A stretch of DNA of 64,000 bases from Paracoccus methylovorus (GCF_016919705.1 NZ_CP070368.1:62001-126000); one strand, 5' to 3'. Positions 17,816-27,860 are shown, counted from the first letter of the stretch. Numbers and translations: made by a program. Notes: generated by a model not told the origin, from the letters alone.

Positions 17816-18589
17816 TCAGTCCTGTTCGCACATCTGACGCAGGGTCAGTTCGATCTCGTGACGGATCATCTGCTGCAAGTTGCTGTTGAGGCGATTGCCG
17901 ATCTCGCCTTGAATCTCTTGCCGGATGGCCTCGCGAATCATGCCTCGTAGGTGGCCGCCTCTTTGCATATCCATGTCCTGCGATGCGAAAATATGCGGCA
18001 CGCCGGTCTCGCAAACCGAGGACTCGGCGGCAGGGTTGATCGGTGTGACGGAAGCATTCGCGTGCAGCATGGTTTCCTCCATTTGCAGGTTGGTGGTGTT
18101 GGGTCCTTCCAGCGAAGCGCCAGAATGTTTGATCGCGGCAGGCGCGAAGTCGGCGAAAAGCGATGGTTCGGGGGAACCTGCCACGAGCCCTTCCGTATCG
18201 GGCAGATCAGCCGTCCCGGTCGCAGCCGTTTCCGCTGCCGGCTTTGGCGGCCAGCTGCAGAACTGCCGGGTATCTGGCGTAACCGCGACGGTTTCTGGTT
18301 CGGGTGGGGTTTGGGTACTTGCCCCCGAGTTAGTCCCATCCGCGCTCTTGGGCGTGACCAGAGTGCTGCTGTCCAGAACCAACGGGGTGATTTGCGCCGA
18401 AAATACGGATCGGTGCGATGATGCAGGCCGGATCGGAGGGCAAGAGGCGCTGTCTTGCGCAGGCAGCGCGTTCAGCGTTTGATTTGGGATGCCATCCTGA
18501 GAAATAAGTCGGCGGATCGAGGCCAGCACATCGCCGACGTTATCCGAGCCGGGATTCGGGGCCGGGTGGCGCATCATCTCATGCTGCAT
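17816..18589 (-). CDS. PopZ/DUF2497-like protein
   Basis: A 257-aa protein with short conserved ends and a long disordered centre. Near the N-terminus is GDVLASIRRLISQD, matching the EILASIRRIIxED motif of the PopZ/DUF2497 family. The last 45 residues (LRGMIREAIRQEIQGEIGNR, then RHEIELTLRQM) form amphipathic helices like the PopZ oligomerisation end. The middle is Ser/Thr/Pro-rich. PopZ organises cell poles in Caulobacter; whether this paralog does so is unknown. It is the last gene of a pcm-tolC-PopZ-like operon, 29 bases after tolC. Its start codon lies in a perfect hairpin. Confidence 0.7.
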   Translation of the reverse strand: MQHEMMRHPAPNPGSDNVGDVLASIRRLISQDGIPNQTLNALPAQDSASCPPIRPASSHRSVFSAQITPLVLDSSTLVTPKSADGTNSGASTQTPPEPETVAVTPDTRQFCSWPPKPAAETAATGTADLPDTEGLVAGSPEPSLFADFAPAAIKHSGASLEGPNTTNLQMEETMLHANASVTPINPAAESSVCETGVPHIFASQDMDMQRGGHLRGMIREAIRQEIQGEIGNRLNSNLQQMIRHEIELTLRQMCEQD

Positions 18590-18595
18590 GATGCG
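18570..18595 (-). promoter_or_regulatory. Hairpin enclosing the start codon of the PopZ-like gene
   Basis: Arms CGCATCAT and ATGATGCG (8 of 8) with a 10-base loop. The ATG of the PopZ-like gene forms the end of one arm, and the candidate ribosome-binding site GGTGA is immediately outside. Folding would hide the start codon. Confidence 0.45.
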
Positions 18596-18618
18596 TCACC
18601 GGATCAGGTAGAGCGGCG

Positions 18619-20013
18619 TCAGTCCTTTCCGATCGCACGCAAAACGCGATCAAGGCTTTTGCCCTGTCTGCTGGTATAGGGTGCGTCCTGCACCGCATTG
18701 TAATAGGCCGATGGGTCATAGGTCGGTATCCCAAGTTTCAGGTTTTCTACCGTCAACAGACCCATAGCGGATAGAAGTTGATAATGTGCTAATTGCAGAT
18801 TGGCTTCTGCCGAGATTTTGTCGGCCCTTGCCTCAAGCAGCAATTGTTCGGCATCCAGGACATCCAGAGTGGTACGCGCGCCCAACGTCGCCTCTTCGCG
18901 CACGCCTTCGTAGGCCTGCTGTGCGGCGACGATCTGCTCATCAATGGCGCGAATCTGCGCCCGCGCCACCTCGATCCCCGCCCAGGCGCGGCCAACCGCC
19001 TCGTCGACCTGGCGCGAAACCTGCAGCAGCGCGGCTCGGGCTTGGTCCCGTTGCGCCATGGCCCTGCGATGAGCCGAGGGCAGGCGCCCGCCGGAATAGA
19101 TCGTCTGCGACATGCTGAGCGAGGCGCCAAGATTGTTGCGCGTCGTCTCGGTTCCCTGAATCGACAGATCGTTGGAGCGGCTGATGCTGGCCTGCCCGGT
19201 CAGCGTCGGATTGCGCTCTGCGGCAGCTGCGGCCACGCCCAACTCTGCGGCAGCCGCCAGACGTTGGGACTGAAGGATTGCGGGATGGCTGCGCTGGCCG
19301 ATCTGCCGCGCAGTCTCTAACGCGGCCGGCAGCGCTGGCGTGGGAGGCGGGGGGGCAAGCTGCCCCGGCGCCCGGCCGGTCGCGCCGCGATAGATTTCGC
19401 GCGCGATTTCCAGATTGCCGGTCGCCGTTGCCAGGCTGGCACGTGCAGCGGCCAAGGCGGCATCGGCCTGCGACACATCGGTCTGGGTGATTTCACCCAC
19501 CTCGAAACGGTCCGAGGCCGCTTGCTGTTCCTGCCCGATCACTCGCACGGAATTTTCTTGCAGATCAACTTGTTCGGCGGCGCTGCGCACATCAAGATAG
19601 GCCTGAACCGCACCCAGCAACACGTCTTGCTCGACGCCCACCAGCGCGGCACGGGTGGCCAGCACGGTTTCTTTTGCCGCGTCTATGGCAATGGCGTTAC
19701 GGCCCCAGTCGTAAAGCGTGATCTGGGCCTGCAGCCCGATCCCGGTCGAGCGGCTGTTGGCCAAGCCGTTGATCTTTTGGAAACTATGTTCGGCGATCCA
19801 CTGCACCACCGGACGCAATTGGGCAAGGGCCGTAGCTGCGTCTTCGTCTGCGGCGCGCAACACGGCCCGGTTCTGCTCCAGAAGCGCCGAGTGCCGATAA
19901 GCCGCGACCATGGCATCGGCCAGTGATTCGGCCTGGGCAGGAACGGCAGCCGCCCCGGCAAACAATGCCGCGATCAGTGGGCGCTGCAGAGCCTTGAGCG
20001 TTTTGCGAAACAT
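18619..20013 (-). CDS. tolC: TolC-family outer membrane efflux protein
   Basis: A 464-aa TolC-like trimeric outer-membrane channel with signal peptide (cut after VPAQA). The family's internal repeat is visible, with ADAMVAAYRHS near the N-terminus, long Ala/Gln/Glu helices and GARTTLDVLDAEQLLLEAR near residue 390. It serves type I secretion or RND/MFS pumps. An RND pump and adaptor without their own channel gene lie 5-8 kb away (23459-27751), so this may be their partner. AGGAAAGG precedes the ATG. Order pcm-paralog, tolC, PopZ-like is typical of Rhodobacteraceae. Confidence 0.93.
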   Translation of the reverse strand: MFRKTLKALQRPLIAALFAGAAAVPAQAESLADAMVAAYRHSALLEQNRAVLRAADEDAATALAQLRPVVQWIAEHSFQKINGLANSRSTGIGLQAQITLYDWGRNAIAIDAAKETVLATRAALVGVEQDVLLGAVQAYLDVRSAAEQVDLQENSVRVIGQEQQAASDRFEVGEITQTDVSQADAALAAARASLATATGNLEIAREIYRGATGRAPGQLAPPPPTPALPAALETARQIGQRSHPAILQSQRLAAAAELGVAAAAAERNPTLTGQASISRSNDLSIQGTETTRNNLGASLSMSQTIYSGGRLPSAHRRAMAQRDQARAALLQVSRQVDEAVGRAWAGIEVARAQIRAIDEQIVAAQQAYEGVREEATLGARTTLDVLDAEQLLLEARADKISAEANLQLAHYQLLSAMGLLTVENLKLGIPTYDPSAYYNAVQDAPYTSRQGKSLDRVLRAIGKD

Positions 20014-20036
20014 GCCATGACCTTTCCTGTCGGCAT

Positions 20037-20690
20037 TCACAAGACAAAGCCCCGCGGACGCGCAAAGCCCGGAAGAAGCGGGGCAGCAGCATTAAAGGCA
20101 AAGCGCCAGTTCACGCGCCCGTCCAGTTTGTGGCCGATGCGGACGATACCTAAATTATCTTCGCGGAACAGGGCGACGATGCGGCCGCCCTCGCGCAGCT
20201 GGTCGGCCAGCGCGTTGGGCACCTGTTCGACCGCACCCTCGATCAGGATCGCATCATAAGGGGCCTGACCGGCGCAGCCTTCGTCCAGCGCGCCTTGGAC
20301 AACGGCGACGTTGAACACATCCTGCGCGGCAAGCCGGCTTTCCGCCTCGGCCGCCAATTCGGCGTTTTCCTCGACGGCGACCACGGCTTCGGCGATATGG
20401 GCCATGACGGCGGCGGAATAGCCGTAGCCGCAGCCGATATCCAGCACCAGATCGTGGTTTTGCAGGTTCAGCGCATCTATCATCTTGCCCAGTGTGCGCG
20501 GCTCAAGAAGTACGCGGCCGGGAACAAGATCGATATTTTCGCCGACGTAAGCGACGTCCCGGCGCGAATCGGGGACGAACTGCTCACGTGGGACGCTCAG
20601 CATCGCGTCGATCACGGGATAACTGGTCACTTCGTTTGGACGAACCTGGGTGTCGACCATCATGGTGCGGCGCTGCGCGAAATCGGTCAT
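20037..20690 (-). CDS. Protein-L-isoaspartate O-methyltransferase family protein (second paralog)
   Basis: A 217-aa methyltransferase of the PCMT family. It has the N-terminal [21 protein letters not shown] typical of the tolC-linked alphaproteobacterial paralog, [20 protein letters not shown] and a SAM-binding [17 protein letters not shown]. The canonical PIPCGQTIS loop of the first Pcm is replaced by [15 protein letters not shown], so repair of isoaspartate is doubtful. It leads the pcm-tolC-PopZ-like operon, 23 bases before tolC. Confidence 0.88.
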   Translation of the reverse strand: MTDFAQRRTMMVDTQVRPNEVTSYPVIDAMLSVPREQFVPDSRRDVAYVGENIDLVPGRVLLEPRTLGKMIDALNLQNHDLVLDIGCGYGYSAAVMAHIAEAVVAVEENAELAAEAESRLAAQDVFNVAVVQGALDEGCAGQAPYDAILIEGAVEQVPNALADQLREGGRIVALFREDNLGIVRIGHKLDGRVNWRFAFNAAAPLLPGFARPRGFVL

Positions 20691-20803
20691 CTATGCGAAC
20701 CCTGCTCTCGGTTGGCTTTCTGCTCTATTGCCACGAAAATGCGGGGCGGGCAACGGCGCCGGATATTCTTGTCGCGATGGTGTTGCCGTGGCAGGCTTGC
20801 GGC

Positions 20804-21499
20804 ATGAGCGAATATGTTTTTTCTCCGCCTCCGCCCGCCGTCCTGCCCGTTTCGGGGCAAAACGCGCGATTTCCGGTGAACCGCATCTTTTGCGTCGGGC
20901 GAAATTACGCCGCCCATGCCGCCGAGATGGGTGCAGAGGTGGATCGCGAGGCGCCATTCTATTTTCTGAAATCTGCGCATGCGGTGCGGCAAAGTGGCGC
21001 GATCCTGCCCTATCCGCCCGGAACGCGAGACCTGCATCACGAAATCGAGCTGGTCGTGGCCATCGCTGCCCCGACGTTCCGCATCAAGCCGGCAGAGGCG
21101 ATGGCGGCGGTCTGGGGCTATGGCTCTGGTCTGGATATGACGCGGCGGGATTTGCAGGCCCGCGCCAAGGAAAAGCGGCACCCCTGGGATCTGGGTAAGA
21201 ATTTCGAAGGCGCGGCGGTGATCTCGGCCCTGACTCCGGCGCGGAACTTTACCCCGGCAGACCAGCCCATCCGGCTGCAGGTGAACGGCGGCCTGCGGCA
21301 GGACGCGCGGATCTGCGACATGGTCTGGTCCATTCCAGAACTGATCGCCGATCTGTCGCAATATTATCACCTTGCGGCGGGGGATTTGATCATGACCGGC
21401 ACCCCCGCTGGCGTGGGCGCCGTGGCTGCGGGTGACCAGCTTGCGGGCGGGGTCGAGGGGCTGGCGGCGGTCGAACTGACCATAGGTCCCGCGGAATAG
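20804..21499 (+). CDS. Fumarylacetoacetate hydrolase (FAH) family protein
   Basis: A 231-aa single-domain FAH enzyme. The core runs RIFCVGRNYAAHAAEMG, then EAPFYFLKSAHAV, HHEIELVVAI with the metal-binding Glu pair, and LIMTGTPAGVG near the C-terminus. GLDMTRRDLQARAKEKRHPWDLGKNFE matches fumarylpyruvate/acylpyruvate hydrolases. It cleaves C-C bonds in beta-diketo acids. MSEYVF at 20804 is preferred to in-frame ATGs upstream because it matches family length. It ends one base from a convergent thioesterase gene. Confidence 0.9.
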   Translation: MSEYVFSPPPPAVLPVSGQNARFPVNRIFCVGRNYAAHAAEMGAEVDREAPFYFLKSAHAVRQSGAILPYPPGTRDLHHEIELVVAIAAPTFRIKPAEAMAAVWGYGSGLDMTRRDLQARAKEKRHPWDLGKNFEGAAVISALTPARNFTPADQPIRLQVNGGLRQDARICDMVWSIPELIADLSQYYHLAAGDLIMTGTPAGVGAVAAGDQLAGGVEGLAAVELTIGPAE

Positions 21500-21500
21500 A

Positions 21501-21920
21501 TCAGGCCGGCTCTTTCCATTCCAGCACCAGTTGCGTCTGGATCACCACGGCGGCCAGCTTGCCATCGCCGCGATAGATGTCGGTTTGCCAGATCATCGTG
21601 GTCCTGCCCAGATGCAGCGGTTTGGGCCGCGCCTCGGCGATATCGCCCAGCCGGATCGGTCGCAGGAAATTCGTCTTGCTTTCCAGCGTGGTCGTTGCCG
21701 CGCCTTCCGGCAGGCGTAGATGCGTGGCCGTGCCCGCGGCATGATCGGCCAGGCTCATGATCGCGCCGCCATGCAGGACGCCATTGCGGTTGGTCAGCAC
21801 CCGGGTGACCGGCACGCGCAGGATGACCTCGTCCAGGGTCGCGGCGACAATCTCCATCCCCAGCGATTCGGAATAGGGCGAATGCACCTCGATGGCGGCT
21901 GCGGTGTGGCTGTCGTTCAT
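21501..21920 (-). CDS. PaaI-family hotdog thioesterase
   Basis: A 139-aa hotdog-fold protein. NRNGVLHGGAIMSLADHAAGTATHL is the PaaI/4HBT-like signature, with Asp in the central helix as catalytic residue and HGG at its start. It would hydrolyse acyl- or aryl-CoA thioesters, often to recover CoA from stalled pathways. GGGGAG precedes the ATG. It may be co-transcribed with selD and the small secreted-protein gene upstream, but gaps of over 60 bases leave this open. Confidence 0.88.
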   Translation of the reverse strand: MNDSHTAAAIEVHSPYSESLGMEIVAATLDEVILRVPVTRVLTNRNGVLHGGAIMSLADHAAGTATHLRLPEGAATTTLESKTNFLRPIRLGDIAEARPKPLHLGRTTMIWQTDIYRGDGKLAAVVIQTQLVLEWKEPA

Positions 21921-21984
21921 CACGCTCCCCTTTTTGCCCGCATCTTCTGCGGCAGAGAACACGACGTCAATTGCCGCGACGATT

Positions 21985-22344
21985 TCAGCAGGCCGGGACA
22001 GGCTCGGGACGTCCCGCCAGATCAAGGCCGCGTGCAGTAGGCGGATGCCAGGTTCTGGTGGCGTGATGCGCGCCCGAGGGGTTGGTGCCGATCTGCGATC
22101 CACCGGTGCCGCCGGTCCAGCCGGTCGAGCCGGAATTGTCCGGTGCGGTGCCATCAGCCGAGGCGGTCTCGGGCGTGGCAGGCTCGGCCATGGCGGCGGC
22201 CGCGGGGCATTCGCCTGCGCCTTGAACGGTTTCGACCACGGGCGTTTCCACGCTGCCGGGGGCGGTTTGGGCCGAAAGCGGTGCGGCCAGACAGGCCATC
22301 GCAAAGCTCAGGGCGATGGGGCGAAACAGGGAAATCTCAGGCAT
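21985..22344 (-). CDS. Small secreted Gly/Thr/Trp-rich protein
   Basis: A 119-aa protein with a Sec signal (FAMACLAAPLSAQ) and a low-complexity mature chain. After an Ala/Pro/Glu part comes GSTGWTGGTGGSQIGTNPSG and a conserved-looking end WHPPTARGLDLAGRPEPVPAC with a C-terminal Cys. I believe related short proteins occur in other Rhodobacteraceae, but no function is known to me. The start at 22344 is chosen because GGAGG is nine bases upstream; an ATG directly after the GGAGG is too close. It lies downstream of selD. Confidence 0.65.
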   Translation of the reverse strand: MPEISLFRPIALSFAMACLAAPLSAQTAPGSVETPVVETVQGAGECPAAAAMAEPATPETASADGTAPDNSGSTGWTGGTGGSQIGTNPSGAHHATRTWHPPTARGLDLAGRPEPVPAC

Positions 22345-22401
22345 GGGCTGCATCCTCCTGCGCTCCAAACGCCAGCCGCCCCGCCAAGTTCCTCGCAATC
22401 C

Positions 22402-22427
22402 CGGCTTCTTCGTTGCCCAAATACCCA
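22402..22427 (-). repeat. Copy 1 of a 26-nt repeated element
   Basis: It matches positions 27861-27886 in 25 of 26 bases; plus-strand core CGGCTTCTTCGTTG then CCAAATACCCA, the single difference being base 15 (C here). It starts 10 bases after the selD stop in the direction of transcription. Confidence 0.75.
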
Positions 22428-22436
22428 AAAACGGCG

Positions 22437-23480
22437 CTATTCGACCAAGATCCCGGCGCGCCCTTCCTCGGCATGGCCGACGATGGCGGCCAGCGGAAAA
22501 CCCGCGCTGCGGATAATATCCAGCACCTCGTCGGCGGCTTCGGGGGCGCAGGCGACCAACAGCCCGCCCGAAGTCTGCGGATCGGTCAGCAGCGCCTGTT
22601 GCCACGGGGGCAGGCCTTCGGGCAGTTCGACCTCGGCACCATAGGCGGCCCAGTTCCGGGTCGAGGCCCCGGTGGCGAATCCCGCTTGGGCCAACTCGGC
22701 TGCGTGCGACAAAAGCGGCAGATCCGCCAGCCGCAGCCGCAGCCGCAAACCGGCGCCGCGCGCGATTTCCAGCCCGTGGCCCAGAATGCCAAAGCCGGTC
22801 ACGTCCGTGATCGCATGCACATCGGCGCGTTTCGCCAGATCGACGCCGATCCGGTTCAGCGTCGTGGTCGAGGCGATCATTTCGGCAATGCCCGCATCGT
22901 CCAATGCGCCTTTCTTGATTGCGGCGGAATAGATGCCGACGCCAAGACCCTTGGTCAGGATCAGCGTGTCGCCAACCCGCGCATCGGCATTGCGCCGCAG
23001 TTCCGAAGGATGGCAAAGCCCGATCACGGCAAGACCATAGATCGGTTCGGGCGCGTCGATGGAATGGCCTCCGGCGACGGGGATGCCTGCCTCGTGGCAG
23101 ATATCGCGGCCGCCCTCCAGGATCTCGCGGATCTGTTCGGGGGCAAGCTTGTCGATGGGCATGCCCAGGATCGCCAGCGCCATGATCGGCCGGCCCCCCA
23201 TGGCATAGATGTCGGAAATCGCATTGGTTGCGGCAATCCGGCCAAAGGCGCGCGGATCGTCCACCATCGGCATGAAGAAATCCGTGGTCGCGATCACGCA
23301 GGTATTGTCATCGACCTGCCAGACCGCCGCGTCGTCCGAGGTTTCGGTCCCCACCAGCAGTTGTGGAAAGGCCTGCGCCATGGGCTGATCGGCCAGCAAT
23401 TCGCGCAGCACCGAGGGCGCGAGCTTGCAGCCGCAGCCGCCACCATGCGCCAGCGAGGTCAGTCTGGGGTGGTCGTCCAT
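22437..23480 (-). CDS. selD: Selenide, water dikinase
   Basis: A 347-aa SelD that makes selenophosphate from selenide and ATP for selenocysteine, 2-selenouridine or selenium cofactors. The Gly-rich N-terminus HGGGCGCKL contains Cys16 (the catalytic position, not selenocysteine) and Lys19. [32 protein letters not shown] and [12 protein letters not shown] are family signatures. Start 23480 is chosen for GGAG six bases before it. The gene begins 22 bases inside the RND pump gene. No selA, selB, selC or ybbB is visible, so the selenium pathway it feeds is unknown. Confidence 0.95.
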   Translation of the reverse strand: MDDHPRLTSLAHGGGCGCKLAPSVLRELLADQPMAQAFPQLLVGTETSDDAAVWQVDDNTCVIATTDFFMPMVDDPRAFGRIAATNAISDIYAMGGRPIMALAILGMPIDKLAPEQIREILEGGRDICHEAGIPVAGGHSIDAPEPIYGLAVIGLCHPSELRRNADARVGDTLILTKGLGVGIYSAAIKKGALDDAGIAEMIASTTTLNRIGVDLAKRADVHAITDVTGFGILGHGLEIARGAGLRLRLRLADLPLLSHAAELAQAGFATGASTRNWAAYGAEVELPEGLPPWQQALLTDPQTSGGLLVACAPEAADEVLDIIRSAGFPLAAIVGHAEEGRAGILVE

Positions 23481-26400
23481 GTCGGTCTCCGTCGCCATTG
23501 CGTCAGCCAGCGCACCGTAACGTAGAATGCCGGGACCATGAAGATGCCAAGGAAGGTCGCGGCGATCATGCCGCCCATCACCCCGATGCCGATCGAATTC
23601 TGCGCGGCCGCGCCCGCCCCGGTGGCGATGGCCAGCGGCAGAACGCCCAGGATAAAGGCCAGCGAGGTCATCAGGATCGGCCGCAGCCTCAGCCGCGCGG
23701 CCTCGACCGCTGCATCAACGGTGGCGCGGCCGGATTGTTCAAGCTCGCGGGCGAATTCAACGATCAGGATGGCGTTCTTGGCGGCAAGGCCGATGGTGGT
23801 CAGGATACCCACCTTGAAATAGACGTCATTGGCCTGGCCAAAGGTCAGCGCCGCCACGACCGCGCCCAATACCCCCACCGGTACCGCCAGCATAACTGAA
23901 AACGGGATCGACCAGCTTTCATAAAGCGCTGCCAGCGACAGGAACACCACCAGCGCCGAAAGCGCGAAAAGATAAGGCGCCTGGTTGCCCGATTGCCGCT
24001 CTTGAAAGGAAAGCCCGGTCCAGGCGGTGCCATAGCCGCCCGGAAGCTGCGCCACCAGTTCCTCCATGGCGGTCATCGCCTCGCCCGAACTGGTGCTGTC
24101 GCTTTGTTGGCCGGTGATCTCGATGGCGTCGATGCCGTCCATGCGCGACAGGCTCGGCTCGACCGGTTCCCAGCGGGTGGTCATGAAGGCGGTAAAGGGC
24201 ACCATCTCGCCCGAGGCATTGCGGGCATACCAGCTGTCCACGTCTTCGGGCTGCATGCGGTTTGCCGCCGTGGCCTGCACGATCACCGGCCGCAGTTGTG
24301 CGCCAAGCGCGAAATCGTTCACCTCGGTCCCGGCAAAGATCGTCGAAAGCATGGCGTTCACACCCGACAGGCTGACACCCAGACTTTCGGCCTTTTGCTG
24401 GTCGATATCGATCTTCAGCGCCGCCTCGGTTTCGGTGCCGCTGCTTTCGACGCTTTGCAGGCGCGAGTCTTCCGCCGTGACCTGCTCCAGCGTCTTGGCG
24501 GCCTGAGTCAGTGCCTCGGCCCCGCCGCCGGACTGATCCATCAGATACATGCTGAAGCCCGCCGCATTGCCCAGCCGCGGGATCGCCGGCGGTTGCAGAA
24601 AGGTGATGCGCCCCGCCCGATGGTTCTCGAACCGGTCATTGGCGCGCGAGGCGACGGCGCTTGCCGCAAGAGAGGGGTCCTGGCGCTGATCGAAATCGCG
24701 CAGTTTGACAAAGACCATGGCCCGGCTTTGCGAGGTGCCGGAGAAACCGTAGCCCATGGCGACAAAGACCGATTCGACCGCGTCTTTCTCTTCGGTCAGC
24801 ATGTAATCTTCGATCTCCTTCACCACGGCGGCGGTCTGCTGCGCGGTCGAGCCTTCGGTCAGGGTAATGCGCGATTGCAGCACCCCCTGATCTTCGCCGG
24901 GGATGAAGGTGGTGTGCATGCGGCCAAAAAGATCGATGGCGCCATAGCTGATTGCGGCCAGAACCAGCATGACCAGCAGCGGCCGGCGCAGGGTGCGCCG
25001 CACGGTGGCGGAATAGCCGCGCGTCACCCGGTCGAACCCGGCATTGAACCAGCGAGCCGGCGCGAAGCGGGCCGGGCCATGATGCTGGCGCAAAAGGCTT
25101 GCGCACATAGCGGGTGTCAGGATCAGCGCCACCAAAAGCGACAGCACCATGGCCGTGATGATGGTGACCGAGAATTGCCGGTAGATCACCCCGGTCGAGC
25201 CGGGCATGAAGCCCATGGGCAGGAACACCGCCGACAGGACCAGCGCGATGCCGATCAGCGCGCCGCTGATTTGGCCCATGCTTTTTTCCGTGGCCTCGAC
25301 GGGACCAAGCCCGTCCTCTTTCATCACCCGCTCGACGTTCTCGACCACGACGATGGCGTCATCGACCAAAAGCCCGATGGCCAGCACCATGGCGAACATG
25401 GTCAGCGTGTTCACCGAGTATCCCAGCGCCGCGAGCATGCCAAAAGTGCCCAGCAGCACGACCGGAATGGCGATGATCGGGATCAGCGTCGCACGCCAGT
25501 TCTGCAGAAAGATCAGGATGACCAGAAAGACCAGGACGATGGCTTCGATCAGGGTGTGATAGACCTTCTCGATCGACAGTTCGACAAAAGGCGCGGTGTC
25601 ATAGGCGATGCGGACCTCGACCCCCTCGGGCAGTGCGTTGCGTAGCCCATCCATCGTGGCGGTCACGGCATTCGCGGTCTCGACCGCATTCGCGCCAGTG
25701 GCCAGGTTCACCGCAAACCCCGAGGCGTTCATGCCGTTGAAGCGTGAATCGCGACCGTATCGCGTCTGGCCGATCTCGACCTCGGCCACGTCGCCCAGAC
25801 GCACGGCGGCGCCGTCCTCGCCGGTCCTCAGCAGGATATTGCGGAAGTCCTCGACCGAGGTAAGCTGGCTTTGCGCGGTGATATTGGCGGTGAACTGCTG
25901 GCCCAGCACCACCGGCTGATCGCCCAGACTGCCGACCGAAACCGTGCTGTTTTGCTGTGCCACAGCGGTGGTGATGTCTGTGGGGGTCAACTGGAACTGC
26001 GCCAACTGCAGCGGGTCCATCCAGATCCGCATCGCATAGCCCGAACCAAAGATGTCCACGCCGCCAACGCCCTCGGTCCGCTTGACAGGGCCTTCGACCA
26101 CCTGCTCCAGCAGGTTGCCCAATTCGATGGTGGAATGCTGCCCGGTGGTTGAAACCAGCGCCCCCACCATCAGGATCGACGAGGACGAGCGCGTCACCGA
26201 GACGCCGTCGTTCTGCACGGGCGTCGGCAGCCGGCTTTCGACCGAACGGACCTTGGACTGCACCTCGTTCAGCGCATCCACGGGGTCCACGCTGTCGTCG
26301 AAGGTCAGCGTGATGGTGCTGCGTCCGGTCGAGGCTGACGAGACCGTGTAAAGCAGCCCATCCAGCCCGGTCAGCACGTCCTCGATGGGCGTTGTGACCG

Positions 26401-26578
26401 AGTTTTGCACCGCTCGCGCAGTTGCGCCCGAATAGTTGGCGGTGATGCGGATCGTGGTCGGCGCGATATCGGGATATTGCGAAACCGGCAGGCTGATCAG
26501 CGACCAGGTGCCGATCAGCATGGTCACGATGGCCAGCACCCAGGCGAATACCGGGCGATGAATGAAAAACTGCGCCAT
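23459..26578 (-). CDS. RND (HAE1) efflux pump, inner-membrane transporter
   Basis: A 1039-aa AcrB/MexB-type proton-driven drug pump. It starts [20 protein letters not shown], shows the duplicated architecture of 12 helices with two large periplasmic loops, and has the proton-relay pair in [16 protein letters not shown]. The C-terminal half contains [14 protein letters not shown]. It lies three bases after its adaptor gene; the outer-membrane channel is not in the operon but tolC lies 3.5 kb away. selD overlaps its 3' end. Substrates cannot be deduced. Confidence 0.95.
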   Translation of the reverse strand: MAQFFIHRPVFAWVLAIVTMLIGTWSLISLPVSQYPDIAPTTIRITANYSGATARAVQNSVTTPIEDVLTGLDGLLYTVSSASTGRSTITLTFDDSVDPVDALNEVQSKVRSVESRLPTPVQNDGVSVTRSSSSILMVGALVSTTGQHSTIELGNLLEQVVEGPVKRTEGVGGVDIFGSGYAMRIWMDPLQLAQFQLTPTDITTAVAQQNSTVSVGSLGDQPVVLGQQFTANITAQSQLTSVEDFRNILLRTGEDGAAVRLGDVAEVEIGQTRYGRDSRFNGMNASGFAVNLATGANAVETANAVTATMDGLRNALPEGVEVRIAYDTAPFVELSIEKVYHTLIEAIVLVFLVILIFLQNWRATLIPIIAIPVVLLGTFGMLAALGYSVNTLTMFAMVLAIGLLVDDAIVVVENVERVMKEDGLGPVEATEKSMGQISGALIGIALVLSAVFLPMGFMPGSTGVIYRQFSVTIITAMVLSLLVALILTPAMCASLLRQHHGPARFAPARWFNAGFDRVTRGYSATVRRTLRRPLLVMLVLAAISYGAIDLFGRMHTTFIPGEDQGVLQSRITLTEGSTAQQTAAVVKEIEDYMLTEEKDAVESVFVAMGYGFSGTSQSRAMVFVKLRDFDQRQDPSLAASAVASRANDRFENHRAGRITFLQPPAIPRLGNAAGFSMYLMDQSGGGAEALTQAAKTLEQVTAEDSRLQSVESSGTETEAALKIDIDQQKAESLGVSLSGVNAMLSTIFAGTEVNDFALGAQLRPVIVQATAANRMQPEDVDSWYARNASGEMVPFTAFMTTRWEPVEPSLSRMDGIDAIEITGQQSDSTSSGEAMTAMEELVAQLPGGYGTAWTGLSFQERQSGNQAPYLFALSALVVFLSLAALYESWSIPFSVMLAVPVGVLGAVVAALTFGQANDVYFKVGILTTIGLAAKNAILIVEFARELEQSGRATVDAAVEAARLRLRPILMTSLAFILGVLPLAIATGAGAAAQNSIGIGVMGGMIAATFLGIFMVPAFYVTVRWLTQWRRRPTWTTTPD

Positions 26579-26581
26579 GCT

Positions 26582-27751
26582 TCAGCCTTCCCCGCGTTCG
26601 TCGGCCTCGCGCACGACGCCTTGGGCGTCGATGATGACGGGGATGGTGGTGATCTCGGCCCCCGCACGCAGGTTGTCCAGCCCGTCAACGATCAACTGTT
26701 CGCCCGGGCTGATGCCCTGGGTCACGATCCAGCTGTTGCGATAGCTGCCCTGCTCGCTCAGCGTGACCTGCTGGGCCTTGCCTTCGCGGGCGACAAAGGC
26801 GGTCAGCGTGCCGTCCGAGGCGCGGCTGGTCGCGCGTTGCGGCACCAGCACGGCGCGGGTGGTGCCCAAGGTCAGTTTGACGCGCAGGAACTGGCCGGGC
26901 AGGATCATCTGGTCGGGATTGTCGAATTGCAACCGGATCGGCACCGTGCCGGTAGTGGGCGAAACCGCGATGCCGGGGCTGACGATCCGGCCCTCGCCCT
27001 GATATTCCTCGCCGGTTTCCAGGATCAACTGGGTCTTTACCCCACCGTTGACCACCAACTGCCCGGCGCTGATGCGCGCGCGGGTGCGCAGCATCCGGGC
27101 GCTGGATTCCGAAACATCGACATAGATCGGATCAAGCTGGGTGATGGTGGTCAGAGTTTCGGACTGGTTCGCCGTCACCAGATCCCCCACCGAAACGGCC
27201 GCGACATCCGCCACACCGTCCAGCGGGCTTTGGATCTCGGTGCGCTGCAAGGCCAGCAGCGCCCCATCCCGGGCCGCCTCGGCAGCTTTCAGGTTCGCCT
27301 CGGCCTGCTTCAGCGCCACTTCGGCATTGGCGCGCTCCACGGCCGAGACCCCGGACCCCTCCAGTCGCCGATAGCGGGTGACGGTGTTTTCCGCCTGTGT
27401 CAGGCTGGCTTCTGCCCCGGCCACAGCCGCCTCGGCCGCGGCAAGCGCGGCTGCCAGGGTTTCGGGATCCAGCCGGAACAACACGTCTCCGGCCTTGACG
27501 GGCCTGCCGGAATCATAGGAGATTTCAAGAACCTCTCCGCCAACCTGCGGCCGGATGCTGGTTTGCTGATAGGCAATCGCACGACCCGGCAAGGTGACGG
27601 TATAGGGCACATCCTCTTCGGCGGTGGCTACGACGCCAACTTCGGTGGGTCCTTGTGGCTTGCGTCCGTCCGGCCCCTGCTGCGCGAAAGCCTGGCTCGC
27701 CAGCAGGATCGCCAGCGTCGCCCATCTTGTGATCCCCTGCCCAGAGGCCAT
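26582..27751 (-). CDS. RND periplasmic adaptor (membrane fusion protein)
   Basis: A 389-aa AcrA/MexA-type adaptor with a cleavable signal (ATLAILLASQAFAQ, no lipobox Cys). It contains the split lipoyl domain (GGEVLEISYDSGRPVKAGDVLFRLD), an Ala/Glu/Gln-rich helical hairpin (about residues 95-160), the second lipoyl half (IQSPLDGVADVAAVSVGDLV) and beta-barrel parts. It bridges the pump and a TolC-like channel. MASGQG at 27751 is chosen for AAGGA seven bases upstream. First gene of the efflux operon; no TetR/MarR regulator is adjacent. Confidence 0.93.
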   Translation of the reverse strand: MASGQGITRWATLAILLASQAFAQQGPDGRKPQGPTEVGVVATAEEDVPYTVTLPGRAIAYQQTSIRPQVGGEVLEISYDSGRPVKAGDVLFRLDPETLAAALAAAEAAVAGAEASLTQAENTVTRYRRLEGSGVSAVERANAEVALKQAEANLKAAEAARDGALLALQRTEIQSPLDGVADVAAVSVGDLVTANQSETLTTITQLDPIYVDVSESSARMLRTRARISAGQLVVNGGVKTQLILETGEEYQGEGRIVSPGIAVSPTTGTVPIRLQFDNPDQMILPGQFLRVKLTLGTTRAVLVPQRATSRASDGTLTAFVAREGKAQQVTLSEQGSYRNSWIVTQGISPGEQLIVDGLDNLRAGAEITTIPVIIDAQGVVREADERGEG

Positions 27752-27782
27752 CTGCCGTTCCTTGCGGTTTGGTGGTTGGCGC

Positions 27783-27811
27783 ATTGTCTAGACGGCGAAC
27801 CCCAATGGCAA
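27783..27811 (-). promoter_or_regulatory. Candidate promoter of the RND efflux operon with palindrome
   Basis: On the minus strand TTGCCA, a 17-base spacer, then GACAAT, 32 bases before the adaptor ATG. A perfect 8-base palindrome GTCTAGAC (27786-27793) overlaps the -10, a usual place for a repressor site. Confidence 0.5.
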
Positions 27812-27860
27812 GTAAACGGCAGGCTCATCAGCGATCACGGATTCGCCAGCACGGCATTTG

